This document shows positions 11,829 to 26,900 of a DNA stretch of 64,000 bases, piece after piece. The stretch is taken from assembly GCF_019399895.1 (NCBI RefSeq), contig NC_091882.1:1-64000 (forward strand), written 5' to 3'. A program made the translations under genes and the position numbers. The number at the start of each line of letters is the position of its first letter. Positions within the stretch are counted from its first letter, which is position 1. The stretch is from Cardiocondyla obscurior (lineage: Eukaryota; Arthropoda; Insecta; Hymenoptera; Formicidae). The notes under the pieces are model-generated. The model was not told where the DNA came from and ran no database searches. It saw only the letters and a program-made list of their open reading frames with translations.

Positions 11829-14800
11829 GTCCATTCTCTTCACGTGGTTATTACAGCCTGCTGCTACTTTCGGATAAAAACCGGGATGACGCGAAGAGCG
11901 ATGGCTTAAAAGTTCCGAACGGAAAAAGAGGGCTGATCGAAAACACGCGAGTACTTCGTGCTCGGGCTTACTTCGCGCTTACCTATATTGAATCCCGCTG
12001 GTAATTCTGAATGAGGCAGTGATCGAAGTTTGAGACTTCGTTTGTTGAAGAATGAGATACCGGTTTTTTTTTATTCTTTTATTAAAATTTTTTTTCCTTT
12101 TTTAATTAACTCGGAAATCTGCGTACGACTCGACGAACGCACAATTTGCTGCAATACCCTTTTCCTTTGCGTACTTCCGTGCAAATATTTTTTTCCACGA
12201 AAGATTTTTTCGTTTCGCAAACGCGAAAATAATCTCGCGCGTATCAATTTACGGGAATATATTTTTAAACTCATTATTCATGCCGTATTCTAGTCCTTTT
12301 TAAAATATACATCAACTTTTCTTCTGTTAACAATGCACCGAATACCGTGAGCCATTATCGACGCGTGTAATATTTTCAAATTTTTATCTCCAGAAAATTG
12401 TATTCTAGCTCAGCGAACTTAAATTCGCGGCCCCTGGATAGCTTGACGCGAAAGAGAAGCGTTCGTCGCTTCTCCGGTCAATCTCATTGTGAGGAATAAT
12501 AGTGTAACAATACGTAAATCGAATAAGATCGCCAGAAGTAATTTCACAAGCGTTCCCTTAAATCTTTCTGGAAAAGTCCGCGCAAAAGTGGAGCAGATTC
12601 TTTCAAAGCTATTGTTAGGAAGTTAGCGACTAAAGAAAAACCATTTGCTTTGTGGACGGAGAAAAAGAGTCCGTCGGTGGATTTCATTATTTATCGTTGC
12701 CGTCTTTCCCGATATCGGAAATCAAAACCAATCCAAACGGCGGAGGTAGAAAGAGATAATATGGAGATGCGGCACTCGTGGCGAAATGCACGCTGCGTTC
12801 TGGAATGCATTCCGATTCCGCGGGTGTAATGTATCTTGAAACGCGTCGGAATATATATGGGGTGGGATCGAAGGGGAGAAATTACGGGCCGGGTATACCT
12901 ATCGTCGCGCGTAGCAATAACAACATTACGTGTGAAAATGGAGCGGGCGAGGTGATGCAGGCGCGAGACACAGATCGTTATGCATTTGCCGCATCGGGGC
13001 GAACGTAAGGCCGTGTAACTAGCGACGGTACAGGACGGATGGCAAGCCATTACCGTCGCGGAATACGACAGCGGATTTGATGGACTAACATGAAAATTGG
13101 AAACGATTCGCTGAACGTTAAAAGAGAATTTTAGCTTTTGCGAATCGCCGACTGTTGTCTCGAAAATTACATTACCCCTCCGTAACTTTTTCTCTCTCCC
13201 CGGTTCCCGTAAATAAATTCGCGGAATAATGCGGAAAAGCCGCAACATATTACGCGAGTAAACCCGGAGAGACGAGAGGCCATAGCCGCCTTACTCAAAG
13301 TAGATGGGCACCCATTGATATCGCAAGCCGAGGGTTTGGTCTTACTGTAGCCGCTTGAAAATTTGCGTTTACACATCTTCGAATGTAGTCGCCGGGGTAA
13401 TTCTACAGCTCAAAGGGGAAAGAGACTCTGTGGACCGAGTCGAAACTTTGGTTCCTGCCGGTTCAACTTAGACCCGATGTGTCTCGAATGCATTTCGTAG
13501 TCTCTCGATCTTCTACCTCTCCGGCGGTAACGTCTGATACAGTGATCGTCAACTTTTTCGATTATCGTACTCGAGAATTCACTTTGAGCCGGCTGACTCC
13601 CGGAGTCTTGGAAAATTCAAAGCCGCCATCGGGCGAATCCCTCGAAATCACGTACGTGCCTCACACAGTAAACATCTATTTGCTGCCGCCGACTCCCTAT
13701 ACTCGCCCATCCATTAACGCACAATCTACGTTCTAAATTACGTTTTTAGCTTGTCGCTGTTCGCGCGGCGAGTTGATACGCAAAATGGCAATTTAGAGCG
13801 ACTTCGTTAAAGTTTATTATCAAATTCGCCTTCTAGAATGATAAAATTTATCGTTTTATTTATATTGCTTATGCCGTCGAGTTTACCGCGGGACACGTCG
13901 TTGCGCAAAGTAAACGCGCGCGCTGTTATTTCTTCCACGAAGATGGGAATTCCACGATCGGCTAACGATCGTACCGCAACTAATGCGGCCGAGCTATAAT
14001 GTCGCCGTGAAATTAGATCGCTCGCAATAAATTAAATCGTAGCGTGGACGACGACGGAAGGCGCAAAATGGAGACGGAGGGCGGAAAAGCGACGCAGAAA
14101 CGCGACGTCGTGCCGGTAAAGTTCTTAACTGCGGCTCCGTAACTAAGTTGCCACCGGGCTCGTTTGGAACTTAACCGATGAATAACTGCAAAATAATCAG
14201 CTTAAATATTCATGCGCCGCGCGTTTGCCGCGGCGCAATTCCTCGTTCTCTTAATATCGCCGAACGATTGCTGCTTCCCTTTTTCCACCGGTACCCTTTT
14301 TCGAGGTAGAGAAATGCGCTTCCCATACATGTATTCATATATTATATGTATAAGGGGCTAACCTACATTTTAATCTATAAATGGACGTGTTTCGAGAGAT
14401 ACTTTGAACCGAGGGAAAAAATTATGCGGGGGATGGAGTTGCAACTTATCGAATAAAATATTTAAAGGGCCCACAGAGGCTCTGCCTTTATAATTCGCGG
14501 TAAGAATGATTTTCTAAAGCGAAAAGGGAATCTAATAAAATTTTCGCGACAACGGGAGTTTTAAACGTGACGAATTGCCGCCCTTCGATGGCTGGCTCGT
14601 CGGAAAAATGGGCGCGATCAGAAATCGGCCGTCGACGTCGCGTTATAAAGGACACAATCTCCCGCGGCGGTGACGCCTTTTGCTCTCTTTTCGTCGTTAA
14701 GTGCCACGTTTTGTCCCATCTTTCCCCTCGTATCTCGCCGCGACGCGCTCAATTTGCCGCGGGATGTAATACTACCGGCGCCGGCCAAACCGCGTAGTTC

Positions 14801-17800
14801 GAAGGAAGATTGCAGAGGTGGGCGCTTCGTTTCCTAGTGTGGGATACAACAACAAAGGAGGCCCCACCGCCTGAACGCGGGTACGCCTTCGCCCTCGTTG
14901 ATAATTACGATATCTCACGACGTGTACAAATCATTTCGGCCCCGTTAAACTGTCACTTTAACACCGTGTAATTCATCAGTGGGGATATATTGTATATTAT
15001 GTAATTACGCGTGTGCTTTCGAGTGGCACGGCGGGACGACCGCGAGAACATTGTAGTATTCTGTATGCAGAAATGCGGAATAATTTACGTTTTGCCGGCC
15101 GATTAGAGCCCGCGCGCAAACGGTTTTTATTTATTTTTTTCTTTTTTTTTTCGCCGCTCGATTTAGCATACGGTTTATGATAGAGCGACGTGGAACTTAA
15201 CGACGCCGAACAGCGGGCTCGCCGTTTGCTTCGATTCCTCCCAAGTTTTTGCGCCCCGCTCGGCTTCCTAGGAGGAGTCATTGACTGTGCCTCCGCCATT
15301 TAATATTGCCGCGGGAGTGTACAAACAGCTCGATTCCTCCTATCAGTGGCTCTCACGTTTTCTTCGGCGCTTTCGCGTTTATAATCGAAGAACAAATTAA
15401 CTCGAGCTGATTAAATATTGTTTTGCCGATGCTCTTGACGAAATAAAACTACGTTTTTTTCTTTTTCCTTTTAATCTTTTTCTTAATGCAGAAATTGATC
15501 TTTTTCTTTTAATTTATATAACTGTACGAAGCTTAATTAATTTTTCTTTTTAATTTCAAGTACAGTAATCGCGAAAGAAATTATGATTTAATAATTGTGG
15601 TTTGTGTTATAAAATTTATTTAAATATATGATAGTTGTTCACGGAATCAAACTTTTATCGAGTTTATTTGTAATAAGTTAAGTAATAATTGGCGGGACAT
15701 AAGCCGTCGACTCGGCGATCTCTGTCCACGTATCAGAATTACCACGGTATTTAATGTTTGAAAACGATATGATTAAACTGAATTAAATCATAGTCACGGT
15801 GTTTATCGTAGTACCGGCAGCGCTGACACGACTGCCTTCGCCTCTCCGTACACCGCGAGAGATATTCCAATCCGAGCTCAACGTTAATATTGCTCGATTT
15901 AGTTGGCGCTTACATTACATAGCCGCGATCGATCTCGCGTTTGCGGAAAAATCCGGCCGGAGATAAAATCTGCAAAGTAAGTAGGGCGGGGGCACGATTT
16001 ATCGTACATCAAAACCGATTAGCGATCGTAATCCGCTCCGTTTCTCCGTCTGAGATCGCGGCGGTATCGCTGATGCAGCTGGATCGTTTATCACGCGAGG
16101 AGCGAGCGGTCGAGCGGATCAGCGGTTCTCAACCTCGTGCGGTTGTTCCCCCGCACCCAATCCTTCTATTCTCGTGCGGGGAAAACCAAGGGGGGAGGGG
16201 AAGGGCGAGGAGGGACCCCGATCCTCGTCCGGTCGAGGCTGATCGTTTATCAAAGGACGATCTTGGTGGCGGAAGCGTTTGCGGGACTTCTCTCCCGGGC
16301 GATCTATTGACGGTAAAACCTCGTCGACTTCTCGAAGAAGGCAAACCGGACGCGTTGCGTATATCGTAAATAATTATATAGCTCCACGCAATAATGGTCA
16401 TGAGTCATTTTCGTTAATGAGGATCGCTTCCCGCCCGCTCCTCTCTCCGTTCGGGAACGACGGCTCCGCAGCGGAGCTAAGTTCGGCGTAGATTTATTCG
16501 CGTACGTGAGGTTTAATCAGCAAATGGATGTTACTCATGTCGTGTGACACGCCATTGCACGCTTCGAGGGATCGAATTTTTGCACAACGGGGACCACGAG
16601 TGCCGATTGTGGTTTCACCGTGAAAGAGAGTTTTTTCGCAGTTTATTATTAAGTGTCACTCGCGAGCCGATTAAAACCATCGAGCGCGTTATCTCGCTGT
16701 CGAACGACCGCGAAATTAATTGATTTCCTCATTTTCGAAATGGCAAACGTCTTACCTCGCTGCTTACGTATATAAATTTGTTGTCGCCGGATTAAAAACG
16801 GGGGAATAAAACGGACAACTATAACTAACCCAATTAGAAAAGCTCCAAGTATCCTCGACAAGTATCCGCAAACTTTAAATTGCAAGTCTATTTAAGGAGC
16901 ACTTTTGCGTCATTGGCTTGAACGCGAGCCATTTCTCTCGCTGCTAAGGCTGCGGATTTAAATTTAGATTATTTATTCGTTTCTTATTATTTTTTTATTT
17001 ATTTTTCGTTATTATTACGCAACTATAACTTAAAATAAAAACTTTTTACATTTAATTTGTGTGTCATCGACAACTGAGCTCGCGCTGCACGCTCTCGTCT
17101 GAAGTACGAGAGAACGATTCGCAAAAATATAAATTTTATACTACAAGAAAATCCAGTCCTTTTTTTCGTACGCACTTATAGCGGAAACTTCTTAGTTCAG
17201 CTTGCTTTAGTTCATAAATAATGTAAGCGAAAAACTCGACTTTCGCTGCAATATTTAAATTATACGCCTTATCGCGAGATGCATTTCCAAGTTTCGCTGC
17301 GCTGTCTGCTTTTCTTCCCGGTTTAAGATCGTATCTCCCCTTCCGCAACAGTTTCCCGGAAACAATAGGAAAATATAATATAATCGTAAAAATTCGAGTT
17401 CAACACGCTGCCGATCGATTGGCGTGAAGAGCAATTATCTCAGTGATGCTGTGTTCCCATTGCAAACTCTCTTATTAATCCGGTAACTATTTTTTCCTTT
17501 TTTTTTCTCCGCTCGCAATCTGTCGAGTCTGCAGGGGGAAAAACCGGAAGGCTGGAATTCCGAGAGATATGTAGTCTGACGACAATCGACACACGACTCG
17601 GCCCTCCGTTCTTTCCCCACCTCGTAAATACCCAGGTGACGCGACCCCTTGTTGCACGTCGCGCTATGTGCCCTTCTTCACGGCTCCTCCTCGCCTTTTA
17701 GGGAGCTCATCGCCGGCTGTTGGAATCTGTCTTTTGTCGCCGCGTCCGCGCCGGCACGCTCACCGTTGACTAAAAATAGCTTGCCGCAGCCCGCGTAGGA

Positions 17801-17848
17801 TGTCGTGGAAGTCGTATGAAATAAAAGCTCGGAGGATTTTCTCCTCTT

Positions 17849-17876
17849 TCCCGCCTCCCTCCCTCCCTCCCTCCCC
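17849..17876. repeat. CCCT tandem repeat
   Basis: Five to six CCCT-type tetranucleotides in a pyrimidine-rich setting. Confidence 0.85.
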
Positions 17877-20800
17877 CGCGCGTCTCGCTCGACGAAGGGC
17901 ACGAGCCGATTTTCGTGAGTGCGCGTGTGCGTATCCGGATTTCGCGCCGGATGTGGGGGATTGGGGAGCGGGACCCCAGACAGAAGGCCGGGCAGGTCTA
18001 AACGCGGATCGGAAGGGTAGCCTAAAATTACTCGGCGTTTTCGGTGTCGCGAGAGGGTCACCCCGTCGCGCCGGCATTCTTCTAGCCGAAGGATATCCTC
18101 GTCGACTCGCGGCTGTCGTTCTTCAAGCGGTAAAGCTCTTCCTCTTTTCCCTCCCTCCCGCTCTTCTTGAAAGATACACGCGATTTTATTTCTACGGCGA
18201 ATCGGCCCCGAATATCCTTTCCGTCGCTCGTCGAAGCGGCATTTTTTTTTGTTCGAACGGGGTCTCAACAGCCAACCGTACGCGTAACTCGACTGAATTT
18301 AAAAGCTCGTGAATTCCTCTCATTAGGGGACCCCTTTCGGGCGGGATTTTATTTTAGCGCGACATCAGCGGAAGCACTTTCGCTGGGAAGGAAGTAAGTT
18401 CTAATTAATCCGAGCACGGCGCTATAATTAGAATTGTGACCGAGCAAACTAGGGGTAGCTCCCGTCGAATTTTCTCTCCTCAGATTAACGCCCGAAACAA
18501 ATCGCGAATATTTTACACTGCAAGAAGATTAATTACCGTACAATAATTTTTTTCTTTTCTTTTTTTTTTTAAAGGCTCCTCGTGTTTATTATCGCTACAT
18601 ATTTTCGCGCAATCGAGATATTAAATGCAAATGCTTGCCAATCAAATAAAAAGTTGACATATTTTACGTCGAAATATTTAGTCATAAAAGTTACATTTAT
18701 TTTACTCATTCACTTATATTAAATTATTTTGCATTTCACAATTTTAGTAGGCATGGTTTTTTTTTTCCTCCGCTAATAAAAATGAAAAGTAAATGCCTTT
18801 TTCGTACGCACGTTACGTATCAGGTATGATCACGCGAGTCGTTTTATATGCATATTAAAATCCAGGAATGTAAGAAAGATCTCGAGGAGCAAATCCATCC
18901 GTGAAATAATAAATAAACCAGGAGATGTCGAAAAGGAGGCGAATATGCGGGGGCTGACGAAAAGGCAGCTGGATACGCCGTCGTCGAAGAGAATGGGGCC
19001 GACGAAAGTCGTAGTCGTAAAGAACTCGCAATTCATACCGCGTGTTCCGCCAATACAAGGCGCTCTCGCGTGTGAGCAGATCGAGGGAAGTATCACGCGA
19101 ATTTGAAATTGTCTATAAGCACCATATCTATGTAACTGCGGCTATAAATAATGGTCGTAAACAGATCTGCGAGGTAATAAATTTTGGCAGCCGCGGACAA
19201 GGAAAGCCAATTTCTTACACGGGGCAGCCGAACGACGGGACGTGTCCGAAAAAAATTCGATTCTCACCGGAAAGGGGAGATACGCTTGAATTTAAATAAC
19301 TATTTCCGGGAAAAAAAATAAAAGAAAAAAAAGGAGAAACTTGCCGGATCACCTGGTGCACTTTTACGATTTACAAACTACTCGGTAAGCACAATGCGCG
19401 AGACGTGGGCTTCGGATACAGTTCTTGAACGTTGCGTTATTCCGTAAGTTTCCAGCTCGCGGGAGCTCAGACAGGTACACCTGTCGATATCGCGTTATGC
19501 AATTTTCGATCGAGCGCATCCGAATTGACATCGCGGCGCACGAAACCGCGGCATCAGCAACGGGCGCCATCGTCGCCCGGGCTCGATATCAATTCGCATC
19601 CTCCGATGGGACCGGCGGATGATTTTCGCCCGAGTTGCGAAACGTTAATTACCGTCCCGCGAATCATTGGAATTATTTCTCCAACACTTCAGCGATCGAA
19701 ACGAATTTGCCGCCGCGCGTTAACGCAAATCGTCCGCCGGTCGAATCGATACTCTCTACGATTAATAGCCATCGACGGCGGTGACCATTTAGGGTCGCGA
19801 GGCACTTGCTAATAGAATCGAAAGTGAGTCGTTCTGTCAATTCCATTATTAAGCCGCCGTCGGCGGTGCAATTTCGATCTATGCGGACCCGGCCGAGATT
19901 GAACGCGAACTAATTGCAACCAACGTGACAAGTAGTCGATCTTGCGAGGGGTATTTGCCTCCCTACACGTTGAACCGCGCTATGGCTGGATCGCGAAGAG
20001 CGGCATCGCGTGCTGCGGACGCTCGAAATTCCACGGTACGCCTCGAAATAAGGAGCAAGACGACCGTCGCGTCGCCGTAGGCCGTGAAAAGTGCGCGTCG
20101 TTTGTCGAGTACAATTACGATGCGAATGCATACGAGAGATCGCCACGAGGGACTCCCCAACCGATTAGCAGTTTATCGTAAAAATTATATCTCATAGGAG
20201 ATGCATAATTTTCTGATTACAAAATTATAGGAGTTAGGTAGATATCTTTCTTTCTTTCTTTCTTTTTTTTTTTTACACAATGCATGCACCGTGACGATGA
20301 CCGAGAAGCTGGAAAAATATCTCAAGCCCGCCGGATTTTGTACGCGCGCAGCTTCATTTCGTCTTCCGTCGTACCGCGGGACGAGGTGAATTTCAACGAA
20401 TGATGCAGACGGGTCGGTCGATTTTGGGGTGGCGATCCCGCAAACAACCATGGGGAGCTACGAAGGTTCCCGCCCCCGCGGTCGAGTTATCCAATTGTTT
20501 TTGCGGCCATTGTTCCGCCATTAGCATCGAACGGTTCCGCCGGAAAGTTTCGTTTTCAGGAATTGCCGGAGTTTCGGAATGGATGGCCCGCCGCCGCCGT
20601 TCACCATTCACCGCTCATCGGCGTCCTGTGTCGAACCACGAGGTATACCGCGCGGCTACCTCGATTTCTCTATTCGGCCCTTTCATAATAGCTGCCTCGT
20701 GAAAACCGTTTAAAAAAAAAAAAAAAAAACCCAAATTTTAATGACATATTGAGATTAATCGCGGCCCGACAGTCCGATGGATAAACGTTGAGAGTCACAA

Positions 20801-20999
20801 TGATTTCTGATTTGTAAGCGATCTAAATTTGTCCGATAAGTAAATCCACGTGTGCCGATTTGTTGTCATTCTTCACGAGCTTAAGCTGATATTTGCGACC
20901 GATTGGAAGAAATGCCGTTTCGTCAATTTTGTCTTTGAATTTTTTTTTCCATGCGAAGCAATGAGATACTCAATGCATATTAATTAATTAAAAAGGTAT

Positions 21000-23900
21000 A
21001 AACAAGTTTTAAAATTAAAACTTTGTAGATGGGTCTCCCTCCCCCTCATTGATCTTCAAAAAATACCTCTACAACGTGACGCGATCTGCAGATAAACGTA
21101 CCTCCAATTACCGGGATTATTTAGTTACATGTTGAATAAAACGAGATTTTTGCACCGATACGTCTTGTTAATTTCATTACACACGTGGGAGTGTGCTTTG
21201 CCAGTTAAACACATTAAATTTTTCCGTTAAATTTATATTTTCTATTTAATATACCTATAATACTATTTAAAATATAATAATACAATTGCAGAATAATATT
21301 CGTTTAATTTGATATCAGATATATTTGGTGCTCAATTATTTTTCAAGCGCTTTTTCCTCTTTGCAATATTATTATTGAATTACGAAAGTCAAATTGCGAA
21401 ACTTAAATTGTGACGCACCGTAATAAGCGACGTGCTTCCGGGACACGTCGTATCCTTTTGGCAAACGTACATACGTATGTTCCCCGTTCTATTTTCATGG
21501 CACTATCACAGGGGCGTAACGTCGATATAAAACTACGATTTTGTCGAAGCAGTCGACTTTCTTGGGATTGTATCAAGGTGTTGTAGCAGCTGGCGCCGAG
21601 AATGATTTGCGCCTTTGCGAGGAAGAATAAGAGAGAGAGAAAGAGAGAGTGAGAGAGAAGAAAAAAAGAAAAGAAAAAAAAAAACAAGAGGCGAAAGACG
21701 AGAGAAAGGAGACGAGAAAAGATTTGCATCGTTTGTACGCTCGAAAGTTTTGCGAATATTTCGTGGCCCTCCCTTTCAGTACTTCTGTATGTGTCAAACC
21801 GCGACGTGACGTATTTTCATTTTTCTCGAACGCTCGCATATAACCGTAACAAGAAATCCTTTCTTCCTCGCGCTCGAGGGACCCCGCTCGATCGGCGGTC
21901 GAGAATCGACGTTTTGCACCGCGAAACACACACGAAAGCGTGCACTCGGAAATATTGCTTATCTCGTAAGCCGAAATTTCGCCGTACCTTTAACGGCAAC
22001 GAAATAGCGTTATAAGAAACCTTTCCTTTCGACGAAGTCTTAGCTCGCGGTTTATTTAAAGCCGTGGAATTATCGAAAATTGATAAGCCGCGATTAACAA
22101 TTTACCACGACGTCGCCCATTAATTTCTGACCATCGAACATGGTTTACCTTGTTGGTTAATAATACACGTAATTTATCTGTTTAATTCCCCCTTATTGAC
22201 CGCTTATGGAAAAGGTATCGGTCAATATAATAGATTTAACGTACCGGGCATGCACGTTACAATCAATGAAATACGAATAGTGAACGCGATCTATTATTAT
22301 CGAAACGAGTCCATGGCGCTAAATGTGACTATTTGGATTTCACTCCGCGGTAATGTCAATGATAACGTCATGCCAGATATACGATCTTCATAACAGATAA
22401 ATAATATTTCAATACGCCGGGGTATGGTGGCGCGGAGGTGGGAACGGGGGAGGGGAGGTACGTATCTAGCGTGAAATGTGAGTACAGGCTATTGAATTCA
22501 TGTTTCGCATTGCTCGCCGATACACGTAATAATGTATTCATACGGAGGCAAGGTTGGGTAATAGCGGACGGCGGAAAGCATCGAACAGTGTCAGTTTCTG
22601 ACATGGAGCGCCATGGTTCAGCACCTTTCGGTCATCTGTTACCGGCTCGATACGAGCGCGAAGCATGTGATGCCTATTTTGAAATGGCGTACTTTATCAT
22701 TTTCGAAATGATCCCGAGTCACGTTCCGCCGCGTCCACGGTGTGAGATTTATTCGCGCTGAGCTTTTGTCAATCGGTCGCAGACGGAGAAGCCGAGTCGA
22801 GCCGAGGGAAGATTAATTAAAAAGTCCGTTTAATTATCCGTCCGACTGATGTCCGTTAATAATCGACGTACAGAGGAGCGGTAACGCTCGATATTTCTAT
22901 TATCAAATTTTCGCGCACGAAAGTCTGGATATAGAACCGCTGGAGGTATTGGATTAGACTCGCGAATACTTGGGCGCAGATTCGTAATCTTTTTTTCCGT
23001 AAAAAAGGTATAAATGTAAATGTACATTGTCTACATTTTCCACGACGAATGAAAGATATCGATATAAATTCAATAATCAACCTTACCGCGGGCTATATTT
23101 TCGGCGCGGTTGGATAACCAATTTCCAAAACCGAAATCCAATTCGCAACATCCGCGCTTCGAATGGTTTCTGATTTACCGCCGGAACCTCTTCGATTAGC
23201 GTGCATTCTGAATATTGATTATGACACGTCGCGTTGACAAGCGGAACGAGAAACTCGCGTGAAGATGTTACGCCGCAACGTACGTGCAAGCTGCGCGCTC
23301 GTGCAGCCAGAAATTGCTAAATATTAATCTCCCTTTGATAGCAAAAAAAAAAAAAAAAAAAAAAAAAATATGCGAGCGCCGCATTGGTTTATTAAAAATT
23401 TCGGGACGATGTATGAGCCGCGCGAGCATGACGGTGAGTTTCAACAAACACGATTTTGACGATTCCCCATACAAATTGGCTATTACGGCTTTAATAAACA
23501 TGAAACGTAATAGAAATAAATCGCTTCGCCGAAACGTAACGCGCGGTATACGCGACGCGATTAACCATGCGCGGAAAATAAGATTCATCGTGCATTATGA
23601 GCGAAATAAAAAACGCTGATACCGACTAATCAATTCGATGTCGTTGCGCCGCCGCGGCATCGTTATCAAAATAATGCAATGTTGACACGAAAATAATGGC
23701 ATTCATTAATTATGTTAGTTGTGCATATTTCAGTGAGAACCACCGTACATTACGAGACCGCGGCTATGTCATCTTCTTCGGTAATGAGAATAAAAACCGC
23801 AACTGCTTGTAAAGTTATTCGCCAGAAGTTAGTTAGAAAAAAGTTAACAATATTATTATTTTTTTTCTTTTTTTTTTTTCGTCATTAAAGTAAAAAAAAA

Positions 23901-26900
23901 CGAAGAGTCGAACAAACGTGAATCACGATGAATATTTCAGTGCTCAATGTTTGGCGTACGGTAATCCAAAAATTGTTCCCGCTGAGAGATAAAATCCGTT
24001 GTCGAACTAAAGCGATTATCCGGCGCGCGGCATCCTTTTTACCGAGCTTAAGAAGAACCGAAGACAGATATATTATCTGGATGAGCCGAAAACATCCGAT
24101 TCGACCGCTGCAATGGGCGCTCCACGCGGAGGCAGATCATTAACTTTCTCTCAAAAGACGCGATCCAGGTGCAATGAAACGATGAAACTCGTTATCGGCG
24201 AACTACTCTCCCGTTGCAGAAATCCGAAGGAAAATACGACCTAACGGTCGTTATTCATCCCGATGCAACGATCAAATATCGATTAAGCGGATCTTCCGTC
24301 CCTCTTCCCTTCCTTCTTTCTCATTTTAGTCGCGATCTGCCTCTCGGTACGTGTAATTGGCTATGCGTGAACATGATCTAACGATGCGTAAAATAGAATA
24401 TAACGAGTATTAAATAAGCCTGCATCCGTGCGTATCCCGTTACGATTTAATATATAGTAATTAATTGTGAACTTGGTGCAGCTTCCTATTTATTATCTTG
24501 TCACGGCGAAGGAATATCAATTTACTGAAAATTCTTTAAATTACTAGATGCGCTATTTAACTCTTGTTCAGTTCTTAAACAACTGTCGAGAAACGTTCTC
24601 GTTTAAGTGTCGGAATATTAAAATGTTATCTCTCAATTTGTCAGATTGGACTCGCCGACTTGGCGTCCGTCCTTTGTAACAAACGCCGGCATTATTTGTC
24701 AATTAACTAATGCCGTTTCTTCGTAATGTTAAATTCATTCGCAAGTGATATCGGTTTCCTTTTGAAGCGACCGGGAAGGGCAGATATATATTTGCTAATT
24801 TGCTGATGGCGATTCTACGTGCGCGTCGCAAGTAATATCGGTCTGCGGAGTTATTTCGGTCTCCGCCGGCGGTTTCCGCCATAATCTCCGTGGATGATAC
24901 TCGACCAACGAAAGCACGTCACTTTACGTGACTTTGGGATGCATAGGTTTTCACAGTGATAATTATGCGACAACATCAGGGCGCGTGACGGTGCGGGCCG
25001 AGTATCCCTGAGTCACCCACCCCACCGAGGTTCGCTACTTCACTTGTCGCGCTACGCTACGCTACGCTCGGACAACCCTCTGCTTCATCGGACACGATAT
25101 AGCCGCGAGCGATTACGTCTAGCCACGTTGACTGCGCGACACACACACACGGCGTAACATGTGCACGCGTACACCAAGGGCCGGGGCTCCTTCTATGCCC
25201 TCGGATTAATGCGCATACGTGACAGGGTAATGAGTCACAACGCGCGGGCAATGTTTGCATCCCAACCCCTCGGAGACCTTCGTCAGACACGAATATCGAA
25301 TTTTTCGCAGGGAATCGTGACATCAGCCGAACGAGCCGTATGTCTCGTCCCTAGTTTCCCCCCTTTTTTTTTTACCTCCTCCCCCTCCCCCACCTCCTTG
25401 TCCGATTTCGTTCCTCGTCTTTTTTTCGAACGCGCCGACTCGCGACACGCCTTTGGATTCAGCGAGTTTTCAACGGATAATTACCGTAATTAAGCAAATT
25501 AAAGTCATCTCGTCTTGCGCCCCCGCGATCCTCCTAGCTCGTATCGCGAAAAGTCGGGGTGGATGAGAATACCGTCTCTGCATTTTCCCCCCCGTCTCTC
25601 CATTTCGCCTTTATCCCTTCGTACCTCGCTCCTTTTTCCTTCTATCTTTTTACATCCCCCACGGTACTTTCGCATTCAACGGCTCGTGACATTATCGGCG
25701 TTTGATTTCCGCATTATACTTTTGATCAAATAATTCTCGCCCTCCTCCGGTCTTCGATTTACGCGTAATATTTCACGTCGCGCGCATCAACGTCGTTTTC
25801 ACCGGGGCGCACTTTATAACGCGCACTTTGTGCGCGACGGTAATGAAATATTCTATTTTGCTAGGAGCGGGAATAATCGGAAATCGGTTCTCGTGCCTTC
25901 GAAAGGTGATTTGTTTCTGAGCGGGAGTAGTATGCCACTCTATTGTTGATCAGTTCCGATGAATTATTCTACGTTGGTATCGCACGTGAACGCGCATACA
26001 TATATATACGTATATAGATATATTGGGTTGTACTGCGGCTCGATTTAGTTACGAGGGACCTTATCAGATAGTCAAGTTTGCTGGAACTGACCAGTCGCAA
26101 CGTGCTCTCACTGGAAACCGAGTTATCGTTAGGACGTTATACCCGAGACGTAAGTTAGCTCGTACCCCGGTGCACCGGGAGAGAATTAAGTAAATTATAT
26201 TGCGGCGGACAACATTCTCTCTCGCGCTCTCTTTCTCTGCCGTGTTCTCTCTCTCTCTCTCTCTCTTTTTCTCACGTCACCGAACGCAAATAATGAAGCG
26301 ATAATTAAAGCCGCGTTCTTTTTTCCGCGATTTCATCTCCGAGACTGTAGGTCCAGCGCACACGAGCCTTGACGATTAAACAAACGAAACCAAAGCTCGT
26401 TTGCGAGGGAAGGTTTAAAGGATGTTTTTGAAGAAAGCTTCTCACCCGCGCTGTAAAATCGCGCTAGCGTTTTTTACTTTTTTTTTTCCTCGCGGCCGCG
26501 AGAGACAAACGCAATTTCGAATAAATATACTTGTTATATCGTTAATTGGCTCGTTGCTGGCGGTACCATATAATTTCATAAATACACTCGGTCGCAATTT
26601 GCAGTGAAATGTGTCAGTATCGTTGGCGCGGTTAACAGTGATCGCCGCGACAGTCGGCGTGTTATTATCGTTATTCGGATAAACCATAAATGCGTTTTGG
26701 TATCCGACCAAGCCGGCAGTCCGCCCCAGCCTCGCTCCAGAAGTGAGAGACCGAAGGCCAGCACCGGTTAGCCTTCTTCCCGTTTCCCCCCCCCCCGCAT
26801 CCCTCCCCTTTTCTCGCGCGATCATTATTTTTTCAGCTCTCGATGGTAGCTCACCGCTTCCCTTCCCCCGTTCCTTTGTTACGGCCAATCTTCTTGTCGA

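Larger units (their letters stand above)
10139..20999. other. Non-coding stretch
   Basis: Long CpG-rich DNA with no recognisable gene. Frames up to about 196 codons occur (11007-11555 plus, 17678-18268 minus) but are low-complexity, arginine-rich and overlap open frames on the other strand. A CT microsatellite lies at about 11808-11828, a CCCT repeat at about 17849-17876, a CTTT repeat at about 20247-20264 and an A-run at about 20712-20729. Confidence 0.6.

Noticed and set aside
17678..18312. Overlapping open frames of 196 and 170 codons on opposite strands
   Set aside because: Both come from the same GC-rich, stop-poor segment with CCCT repeats; neither looks like a protein.
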